Positions 57,841 through 64,000 of a DNA stretch of 64,000 bases are shown here, in pieces; position 1 is the first letter of the stretch, and every line of letters starts with the position of its first letter. Source of the stretch: Oscillospiraceae bacterium. Its GTDB lineage: Bacteria > Bacillota > Clostridia > Oscillospirales > Oscillospiraceae. The notes below the pieces were generated by a model, which searched no databases, was not told the origin of the DNA, and worked only from the letters and a program-made list of their open reading frames with translations. The DNA lies in contig CAJTEA010000006.1 of assembly GCA_910575265.1 (NCBI GenBank), forward strand, positions 1 to 64,000, written 5' to 3'. Both the position numbers and the translations under genes were made by a program.

Positions 57841-58056
57841 TTACCGCTCCGTCTGTTCCGGCTCCTCTGTTTTCGCCTCCAACTTGCCGTCAGCCACCGC
57901 CTGGATGGCAATACTCACCGGTTTTTCATCCAAGGGTTCGCCGGCAATTTCCGCCTCGCGGGCAATCCGGCGGGCCTGGCAGGCCACCACATTTACCAGC
58001 TCATACCGGCTGGGCACCTTTTCCAACAGATCCTTCATGGCGGGATACAACATCAT
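57841..58056 (-). CDS. rpoZ: RNA polymerase omega subunit
   Basis: 71 residues: YPAMKDLLEKVPSRYELVNVVACQARRIAREAEIAGEPLDEKPVSIAIQAVADGKL. The RYELVNVVAxRARxI-type helix is the hallmark; it packs on the beta' subunit. Sits between gmk and priA, the standard order in Firmicutes. Confidence 0.93.
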   Translation of the reverse strand: MMLYPAMKDLLEKVPSRYELVNVVACQARRIAREAEIAGEPLDEKPVSIAIQAVADGKLEAKTEEPEQTER

Positions 58057-58099
58057 AACAAAAAACTCCTTCTGCTTTGATTATACCTATATCCTATTT

Positions 58100-58705
58100 T
58101 TACGCAAACCGTGCGAGAATAGACGCCCGGTTTCCCACCCTGCATTCAGCGGCGGTGAGAATGGCCTCGATTTCCTCCACCGCGCCAGAAACCTTGTCGT
58201 TGATGACCAGGTAGTCGTAGTGGGGAATCTCCTTAAACTCCACCTTCGCCTTCTCCAGACGGCCGGCGATCACATCCTCGCTGTCGGTGTTCCGGCGGTG
58301 GAGGCGGCGGGACAGCTCCTCAAAGGAAGGGGGAATGATAAAAATAAACAGGGCGTCCGGACACCTGGCCCGAACCTTGGCCGCGCCCTGGACCTCAATG
58401 TCCAGCAGCACGTCAATTCCCGCGTCCAGCTTGTTCTGGATGGCCCTCAAGGAGGTGCCGTAGTAGTTATTCACATATTCGGCATACTCCAGCAGCTCAT
58501 CCGCGGCAATCATCCGCTCAAATTCCACCCGGTCCACAAAATTATAGTTCACTCCATCCTGCTCCCCCACCCGGGGCTGGCGGGTTGTGTAGGACACAGA
58601 AAAGTAGATGTTGTCCCTCTGGCTCAACAGCTCAGCGATCACCGTACTTTTGCCCACACCGGACGGCCCGGACAGTACGATCAATTGCCCCTTCTCTTTT
58701 TTCAT
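58100..58705 (-). CDS. gmk: Guanylate kinase
   Basis: 201 residues. Phosphorylates GMP to GDP. P-loop [21 protein letters not shown]-binding [42 protein letters not shown] and [17 protein letters not shown]. Overlaps remA by 4 bp. Confidence 0.97.
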   Translation of the reverse strand: MKKEKGQLIVLSGPSGVGKSTVIAELLSQRDNIYFSVSYTTRQPRVGEQDGVNYNFVDRVEFERMIAADELLEYAEYVNNYYGTSLRAIQNKLDAGIDVLLDIEVQGAAKVRARCPDALFIFIIPPSFEELSRRLHRRNTDSEDVIAGRLEKAKVEFKEIPHYDYLVINDKVSGAVEEIEAILTAAECRVGNRASILARFA

Positions 58706-58959
58706 GCCTTCTCCTCTCTGCTGTCCTCCCCCTCCACACGTCCGGCGATCGCCTCCGGAGAGAGGGCGGACAGCACCAGATGGTCGTTGTCCATAATCAG
58801 AACCGCCTTGGTTTTCCGACCGTAGGTAGCGTCAATGAGGATCCCCCGTTCTCTGGCCTCTTGGGTCATGCGTTTGATGGGGGCGGATTCCGGGCTGACT
58901 ACAGCCACCAGCCTGCCGGCGGACACCATGCTGCCAAAGCCGATGTTAATGAGCTTCAA
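58702..58959 (-). CDS. remA: Extracellular matrix regulator RemA
   Basis: 85 residues (DUF370): [67 protein letters not shown]. RemA is a DNA-binding ring-forming activator of matrix and osmolyte genes in Bacillus. Start is TTG 58959 after GGGGGAAGGG. Located in the conserved yicC-remA-gmk-rpoZ block. Confidence 0.95.
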   Translation of the reverse strand: MKLINIGFGSMVSAGRLVAVVSPESAPIKRMTQEARERGILIDATYGRKTKAVLIMDNDHLVLSALSPEAIAGRVEGEDSREEKA

Positions 58960-58972
58960 CAGCCCTTCCCCC

Positions 58973-59851
58973 TTACTCGATGTTCTGCACCTGCTCCCGG
59001 ATTTTCTCGATCTCCGCCTTGATATCCACTACCTGACCGGAAATCTCAATATCGCCGCACTTGGAGCCGATGGTATTGGCCTCCCGGTTGAACTCCTGGA
59101 TCAGGAAATCCAGCTTGCGTCCGGTCGCGCCCCCCTTGGACAGCATCTCCCGCAACTGGCCGATATGGCTGCGCAGACGGACTGTCTCCTCGTCCACCGC
59201 CACTTTGTCGGCAAAAATCGCCGCTTCGGTCAGGATACGGGCGGGGTCCAGCTGGGTGTTGGACAGCACCTCGTTCATCCGGGCCTCCAGCTTGGCCCGA
59301 TATTCGGCCACCGTCTGGGGGGACCGTTCCTCCACCAACGCTACCTTCTCTTCAATCACCGCGGCGCGGGACAGGATATCTTCCTTTAACCGTTTCCCTT
59401 CCCGGGTGCGCATCTGGTCAAAATCCACCAGCGCCTGCTCCAGAACCGAGCAGATATCCTTGGACATCTGCTCCACATCCTCTTCCGCCTTCTCCGCCAG
59501 CAGGACCTCGGGGAAACGGGACAGCAGAGAAACGGAGATATCGCTGCTCAATCCATAATCCTCCGCCAGCTGCTTCAGCGCGGCGTAGTAGCCGTCGGCC
59601 GCCGGTTTGTTGACAGATACCTGCACCTTATCAGCTCCGGCACTGTCCAGGGTGACAAACACATCCACCTTGCCCCGGGAGATCGCGCTCTGCACCTGGC
59701 TCTTGATGGCGTCCTCGGCAAAGAGATACAGCCGTGGAATGCGTACGCTGCAATCCAGATAACGGTTGTTTACCGAACGCAGCTCCACCGTAATGGTACA
59801 GCCGTTGAAGCTCTCTTCCGCGCGGCCATAGCCAGTCATACTTTTGATCAA
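58973..59851 (-). CDS. yicC: YicC-family endoribonuclease
   Basis: 292 residues. N-terminal [34 protein letters not shown], and C-terminal [21 protein letters not shown] are the family's hallmarks. YicC proteins cut RNA hairpins. TTG 59851 is chosen because homologues begin M-IxSMTGYG and AGAGGAGT lies nine bases upstream. First gene of the yicC-remA-gmk-rpoZ-priA-def-fmt block. Confidence 0.93.
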   Translation of the reverse strand: MIKSMTGYGRAEESFNGCTITVELRSVNNRYLDCSVRIPRLYLFAEDAIKSQVQSAISRGKVDVFVTLDSAGADKVQVSVNKPAADGYYAALKQLAEDYGLSSDISVSLLSRFPEVLLAEKAEEDVEQMSKDICSVLEQALVDFDQMRTREGKRLKEDILSRAAVIEEKVALVEERSPQTVAEYRAKLEARMNEVLSNTQLDPARILTEAAIFADKVAVDEETVRLRSHIGQLREMLSKGGATGRKLDFLIQEFNREANTIGSKCGDIEISGQVVDIKAEIEKIREQVQNIE

Positions 59852-59971
59852 GTTAATCACACTCCTCTGGTCCGGCCCTGGCGCGTATTCAGCGGGATGA
59901 CGCGCCGGAACAGGCCGATCATTATCACAAAGCCCTATCGCTCTTCAGACGGCAGGCCCGATTTGCCCGTA

Positions 59972-60568
59972 TCAGCAGCAGGGTCCTCCCCATGGGGTCA
60001 GGCAGCTGCAGCACAGGTAGGCTGTACAGGGATCGCAGGTAGTGGAACTGTAGCCCGCGGGACGATAGCCTCCTGTAGCTCCCCGCTGCATTACAGCCAG
60101 AGCCTGCCGGTATTCCATGTTGTTCGGCTCCATCTGGACCGCGCGGGTAAAGTTCTGCGTGGCCTCGTCCAGCCAGCCTTTGCGGTAGGCAATACTGCCG
60201 GACAGAAAATACCACTCTCCGTCTTTCTGCCCCACCTGGTAGAGCAGCTGCTCCGCTTCGGCCAGACTGCCCGCGTTAATCAGATTGCGGACCCGGGCAT
60301 AGGCGGGGTTGGAGGAAGCGGCGTAGCTCTGCTGATAACCGCCGCCGTAGCTCCCGGCAGAGCTTCTGGGCATCTCACCGGAGCGCTGCTTGGTGATGGT
60401 ATCGTAGGCTTCGTTGATTTCCTTCATCTTCTCTTCGGCCAGATCAGCCAGAGGATTATTCTGATAGTTATCGGGATGATACTTTCGGGCCAGCTCCCGG
60501 TAGGCCTTTTTGATCTCGTCGTCACTGGCGCTCTGGCTTACTCCGAGAACAGTATACGGGTCTCTCAT
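59972..60568 (-). CDS. DnaJ-domain protein with Cys-rich tail
   Basis: 198 residues. J-domain at 1-70: [34 protein letters not shown], with HPD motif. The middle has TPR-like helices ([44 protein letters not shown]). The last 25 residues are Cys-rich ([20 protein letters not shown], then CC), a possible Fe-S or metal site or lipid anchor. It overlaps the DUF5685 gene by ATGA. A specialised J-protein, not the main DnaJ. Confidence 0.82.
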   Translation of the reverse strand: MRDPYTVLGVSQSASDDEIKKAYRELARKYHPDNYQNNPLADLAEEKMKEINEAYDTITKQRSGEMPRSSAGSYGGGYQQSYAASSNPAYARVRNLINAGSLAEAEQLLYQVGQKDGEWYFLSGSIAYRKGWLDEATQNFTRAVQMEPNNMEYRQALAVMQRGATGGYRPAGYSSTTCDPCTAYLCCSCLTPWGGPCC

Positions 60569-61431
60569 GTATCGTTTCTCCAAATCTTTTGTTTTTTTAT
60601 CTCGTTCCAGCTTCTATCAAATACGGCCCTCTGCACAAAGGGCAGGCCGAGATATACAATATTTTCCAAAAGTGGCATCCGGCATCCGAATTCTCCCAGC
60701 TGAAGGGCCGCGCCCATAAGCTCCAAAGAGTTTTCCATGGTGAGCGCCAGCGCCGTGTCATCCCCATCCGGACCGTAGCGGGCAGCCACAGGGTTGTAGC
60801 GGCCGGACAGCCTGTCCTCTTCCAGGTCATCCCGAGCGTCAGCCAGATAAATCCACCGGCCCAGATGGTAGAGCAGCTGAGACAGCACCCTTCCCCGTTC
60901 CTCTTCCTGGGGCGCGGCACTCTGAAGCAGACGGGCAAAGGTGTCCGCCGACCGGTCCAGAGACGGACAGTTCTCCTCCTCCAGCGCCGCCAGCTCCTCC
61001 AGACAGCCACGCACAACGCGGTCGAAATCAGGACAGCGGCGGACCGCTTGTTTGTAGGCAGGTTTCAGAATCTCGGACAGCATCCGGGCCGGTAACCCCT
61101 TCCAAAATCCATCGTCCCGCGCCGAATCCCGCAGCTTCCACCACGCCAGTATCATGCTTTCGTCCGCCGCCAGCTCCAAGGCCCGGCTGTTCGGACACAT
61201 AGGTTTTTTTATCAGAGGATTGGCGTGGCACCGGCCGCGGCAAGGGACAAAGCGGTCCTCCGACTCCCACAGCAGCAAGGCCAGAAAGGTGAAGTCGAAA
61301 TTAAGCAGCATGGGCGCGATCAGGCCATACCGCTGACGCAGGCAGCGGCAAAGTCCGCAATAGGTAGCCCTGTAAAGGTCAAAATCCTTACACTTTAACT
61401 CCGGCTGGAGAGGACGCACATAGCCGAACAT
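60565..61431 (-). CDS. DUF5685-family protein
   Basis: 288 residues, soluble. N-terminal [33 protein letters not shown] has a Cys cluster; later [21 protein letters not shown] has more. The C-terminal half reads like a trans-isoprenyl-type helical bundle ([34 protein letters not shown]), with two Asp clusters. DUF5685 genes are commonly next to J-domain genes in Clostridia. Function unknown. Confidence 0.8.
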   Translation of the reverse strand: MFGYVRPLQPELKCKDFDLYRATYCGLCRCLRQRYGLIAPMLLNFDFTFLALLLWESEDRFVPCRGRCHANPLIKKPMCPNSRALELAADESMILAWWKLRDSARDDGFWKGLPARMLSEILKPAYKQAVRRCPDFDRVVRGCLEELAALEEENCPSLDRSADTFARLLQSAAPQEEERGRVLSQLLYHLGRWIYLADARDDLEEDRLSGRYNPVAARYGPDGDDTALALTMENSLELMGAALQLGEFGCRMPLLENIVYLGLPFVQRAVFDRSWNEIKKQKIWRNDT

Positions 61432-61441
61432 GGGCTCTTCC

Positions 61442-61864
61442 TCAGCGCAGCTGCTTCAGGATGGCGAACTCCGGGGCACGGCTCCTGGCAATCCTCCGGT
61501 CAATGAGGAAGGCGGGAACAAACCCCACCGCCAAGCCCAGGACCGCCGTTAACAGGGCGGTGCTCTCGCTGAGGCGCAGCAGATTCATACCCAGGCCGTA
61601 ACCCAGGCCTAGACCCACACAGGGCAGGAGAAACACCGCCGCCGAAATGCTGATATTGCCCACCGAGGCAGGCTCCACCTCCACAAAATCCCCCGGCTTG
61701 GCCCCAATTTTGTTGGACGCCAGAGCAAGAATCTCCTGTGGAGGCTTGGCGGTACAGCCAGCGCAGGCACCGTCACAGTGCAGGCCGCACTCCATCTGCC
61801 GAAGCAGGGATACTTCCGCCACACCGTCCTGTACAATTTTTTTTACAATCGCGTTTTGAACCAT
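61442..61864 (-). CDS. RseC/SoxR-reducing-system-like membrane protein
   Basis: 140 residues. The Cys-rich N terminus (MECGLHCDGACAGCTAKPPQ) is followed by a small beta domain and two membrane segments (ISAAVFLLPCVGLGLGYGLG, LTAVLGLAVGFVPAFLI). This is the RseC/MucC plan, associated with reducing SoxR or regulating sigma-E in enterics and found with rnf genes in Clostridia. Here it lies beside cdaR, without rnf genes. Confidence 0.8.
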   Translation of the reverse strand: MVQNAIVKKIVQDGVAEVSLLRQMECGLHCDGACAGCTAKPPQEILALASNKIGAKPGDFVEVEPASVGNISISAAVFLLPCVGLGLGYGLGMNLLRLSESTALLTAVLGLAVGFVPAFLIDRRIARSRAPEFAILKQLR

Positions 61865-61877
61865 GACTATGCCTCGC

Positions 61878-63101
61878 TTATCTGTCCATGTTTACCGCAA
61901 TGGTGTACTCTCCGATCACTCCGACTGTATTGATTCCATCCAGATAAACCTGGACTGGAACCCGGCTGGCCCCTAGAACGGTCACATTGGACAAATCAGC
62001 CACAATACGGATCTGACTGGCGTCAATTTTAGCCAAATCCTCCGCCGGACCACGGACGGTCACTAAAACACTCTGGGTAACCACCTCGGCGGTATAGCCC
62101 TCGGGCGGGGAAGTCGGAATGATGTTGGAAACCGCAAATACTTCTGTATCCAAGCCCTCTACCGCTACCATGACGGTAGCCGAAAGCAGGCCGCTTTCAT
62201 TGGTCAGGCTTGGGTCCAGATTGATTATAAACGGAATGGCCTTGGCCCCTACCACATCGGACAGATTGATACTGCCCAGAGAAATTTCTGTCAGCCCTTC
62301 CAGGTCCGCCTCCAGACCGGAGACCACAATTGATTTCGGTTCAATGTCAATCACAGCGTCATCCGCCGTGGCGCCGCCTCCAGGCACAATATTGACGGTT
62401 AGGGCCACTTCCTTCGTCTTAACGACCGGCGCTACCACATAGGCCGTCTCAGCGCTGAGAGTAATTTCCAGGCCGGTGAGCGGATTGCCCTCTTTGTCCA
62501 GAGGAGTCAGGGACAGATCGCCGGCAAACCGCTCACTGAGCTCCGCGCTCCTTAAAATCGCCGCCACATGATCCACCTGACTCACCTGCTCCACTGGACC
62601 GCTGATGGTAACCGAAGCGGGTTCGATGGCCGGAGTTCCCATCTGATATCCCTGGGCCACTCTGCCGTCCAGCTGAAATTCCACATCAAAGGACTGAGAA
62701 TACAGCTTTTCCACTTTTACGACCACGGAGGACAGCTCCGCCGTCAAATCATCCGTGTTGATATTTTCCGGCCACACCGGACGGAAGCGCAGGGTGTTTT
62801 CCCCCTCCACACAGCTGGAGACATCCACCCGCACAGATAAGCTGTTTCGATTGCGGAGCAGATCGGCGCGGGCACTGTTTGGGCCTTCCACCCGCAGCTC
62901 CACCACCTGGGGGGAGATGTCAGAGATGGTCAGTCCCTGACTGGTAAGAACATTGGACCCTGTGGTTTCCACCCGCACATTGTGGATAGAGGTGACCCCG
63001 TTGGGATCCACCGCGGCCCGCACATAGGCCCAAAAGACGATTGCCAGCACAATGGACAGCAGAATATAGACCCACCGACTCTCTTTCAGCCGTCCCATCA
63101 T
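61878..63101 (-). CDS. cdaR: CdaR, YbbR-domain regulator of CdaA
   Basis: 407 residues: a single N-terminal membrane helix (VYILLSIVLAIVFWAYVRAAV), then YbbR repeats, each with a valine-rich strand set (VELRVEGPNSARADLL, VTISGPVEQVSQVDHV, IVVSGLEADLEGLTEI, VLVTVRGPAEDLAKID). It sits outside the membrane and modulates diadenylate cyclase CdaA. Its first codons overlap the cdaA stop. Confidence 0.92.
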   Translation of the reverse strand: MMGRLKESRWVYILLSIVLAIVFWAYVRAAVDPNGVTSIHNVRVETTGSNVLTSQGLTISDISPQVVELRVEGPNSARADLLRNRNSLSVRVDVSSCVEGENTLRFRPVWPENINTDDLTAELSSVVVKVEKLYSQSFDVEFQLDGRVAQGYQMGTPAIEPASVTISGPVEQVSQVDHVAAILRSAELSERFAGDLSLTPLDKEGNPLTGLEITLSAETAYVVAPVVKTKEVALTVNIVPGGGATADDAVIDIEPKSIVVSGLEADLEGLTEISLGSINLSDVVGAKAIPFIINLDPSLTNESGLLSATVMVAVEGLDTEVFAVSNIIPTSPPEGYTAEVVTQSVLVTVRGPAEDLAKIDASQIRIVADLSNVTVLGASRVPVQVYLDGINTVGVIGEYTIAVNMDR

Positions 63102-63997
63102 AGCCGGTCACCTTCTCCCTGTTTGCCTCCGCCCAGCAACAGGCCCACCAGAGGAAGCTGGCCATTCTTTTTTTCCTCCTGCTTGTCGTTCAGCAGCTCG
63201 TTGCGAAGCAGCTGCTCCAGGGTCTCCGGGGCCAGGTGCCGTTTGAGCATGCCGCCCACAGCGGCGGAGATGGAGCCTGTCTCCTCGGAAACGATCACTA
63301 CCACGGCGTCGGAGTGCTCGCTCATCCCAATGCCGGCCCGGTGGCGCATCCCCAGATCCCGGCTCAGATTCACATTGCCCGACAGGGGAAGCATACAACC
63401 AGCCCCCGCAATGCGTCCGTCCCGGATAATCACCGCCCCATCATGGAGGGGAGCTTTGTTCCAGAATATATTTTTCAACAGCTCGCTGGACACGCCGCAG
63501 TCCAGGGCGGTGCCCGTTTTAATCACATCATCCAGCAGGTTCTGCCGCTCAAAGACCATCAAAGCGCCCACCTTGTCCCGGGACAGGTCGGTATAGGCCT
63601 CGCAGGTCTGGGTGATGGCGGTTTCCATCTCCTGGCCCACCTCCTTACTGGAAGCGAACACCAGGCCAAGCCGGCTGCTGCCCATCCGCTCCAGAAACCG
63701 GCGAATTTCCGGCTGAAACAGCACAACCAGCACCAAAAAGCCCCACTGGACCACCTTGTCCAGCATCCAGCTGGTGGCGGTGAGGGAAAAGACATAATTT
63801 GAGGACGCGAACATGGCCAGCAGAAGAATCAACACACCCCGCAGCACCCGCCCGGAGCTGGTTTTGCGCAGCATCCACAGCAGCTTGTAGATAATAAAGG
63901 ATAAAATAGCGATATCCAGAATGTCTGTCAGCTGTACCTGAAGCAGAGGAAAATTGGACTGTATAAACATTTGGAAGCTGTGAATCAATTCTGCCAC
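63098..63997 (-). CDS. cdaA: Diadenylate cyclase CdaA
   Basis: 299 residues, GTG start at the right edge of the window; upstream sequence is not visible, so the start is likely but not fully supported. Three membrane helices (DILDIAILSFIIYKLLWML, VLRGVLILLLAMFASS, MLDKVVQWGFLVLVVLF) lead to the DAC domain with HDGAVIIRDGRIAGAGCMLPL (DGA motif) and MRHRAGIGMSEHSDAVVVIV (RHR motif). It makes cyclic di-AMP from ATP for potassium and wall homeostasis. glmM is not visible because the window ends. Confidence 0.95.
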   Translation of the reverse strand: MAELIHSFQMFIQSNFPLLQVQLTDILDIAILSFIIYKLLWMLRKTSSGRVLRGVLILLLAMFASSNYVFSLTATSWMLDKVVQWGFLVLVVLFQPEIRRFLERMGSSRLGLVFASSKEVGQEMETAITQTCEAYTDLSRDKVGALMVFERQNLLDDVIKTGTALDCGVSSELLKNIFWNKAPLHDGAVIIRDGRIAGAGCMLPLSGNVNLSRDLGMRHRAGIGMSEHSDAVVVIVSEETGSISAAVGGMLKRHLAPETLEQLLRNELLNDKQEEKKNGQLPLVGLLLGGGKQGEGDRL

Positions 63998-64000
63998 AGA

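Noticed and set aside
1-64000. tRNA, rRNA or CRISPR loci
   Set aside because: No cloverleaf with GGTTCGAATCC-type T arm, no rRNA core sequence and no regularly spaced repeat-spacer array was seen by eye.

Overview
The window is about 64 kb of chromosome from a spore-forming, Gram-positive member of the Clostridia. The gene content points to the gut Oscillospiraceae (Flavonifractor, Intestinimonas or Lawsonibacter relatives), but no rRNA or other decisive marker is present, so this is inference. Supporting signs are spore genes (cotJ, cwlD, a SleB-type hydrolase), RemA, a PASTA kinase, diadenylate cyclase CdaA, a monoderm-type gene set, and fairly GC-rich DNA with strong AGGAGG ribosome sites. 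No rRNA, tRNA or CRISPR array was seen.

Layout. 1-3.6 kb: the last codons of an IS5-like transposase, a frameshifted DUF2500-like gene, tcdA, a small Cys-rich ORF, radA and cwlD. 3.7-17.8 kb: the spore-coat operon cotJ, with cotJA and cotJB fused and cotJC split by a 12.9-kb integrated element. 18-24 kb: accessory genes (two radical SAM proteins, an amidase-domain protein, an unusual HTH protein with Gly-rich repeats, a SleB-like hydrolase, small unknowns, one AT-rich orphan). 24-40 kb: ackA, tmcAL, a DUF3810 protein, tepA, an M18 aminopeptidase, then coaE, tsaC/sua5, a HAD phosphatase, prfA, an ABC-F ATPase, murF and ddl. 40.1-40.5 kb: RNase P RNA with a clear promoter and terminator. 40.6-47 kb: a Cthe_2159-like lipoprotein, yebC, degV and thiI. 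47-64 kb: a long minus-strand housekeeping block (rsgA, PASTA kinase, PP2C, rlmN, rsmB, fmt, def, priA, rpoZ, gmk, remA, yicC, a DnaJ-like gene, an RseC-like gene, cdaR, cdaA).

The main discovery is the element at 4654-17548. It is flanked by a GA dinucleotide on each side. Joining the flanks at GA restores an uninterrupted 214-codon cotJC reading ...EDLAA-EQKAR... . The reconstructed attP is an imperfect palindrome (17 of 23 positions symmetric) centred on GA. A large serine recombinase ends 29 bp from the right crossover. The element carries TnpW, a MobQ-type relaxase with a recognisable oriT and nic motif, a RepA_N-type initiator, a DnaC-like ATPase, three tandem sigma-like proteins, and a lantibiotic-resistance cargo (two-component system, three-gene ABC exporter, YxeA-like protein). 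This is a Tn4451-like mobilizable element sitting inside a sporulation gene, in the same arrangement as skin-type elements. Whether it is excised during sporulation to rebuild the manganese catalase cannot be told from sequence alone.
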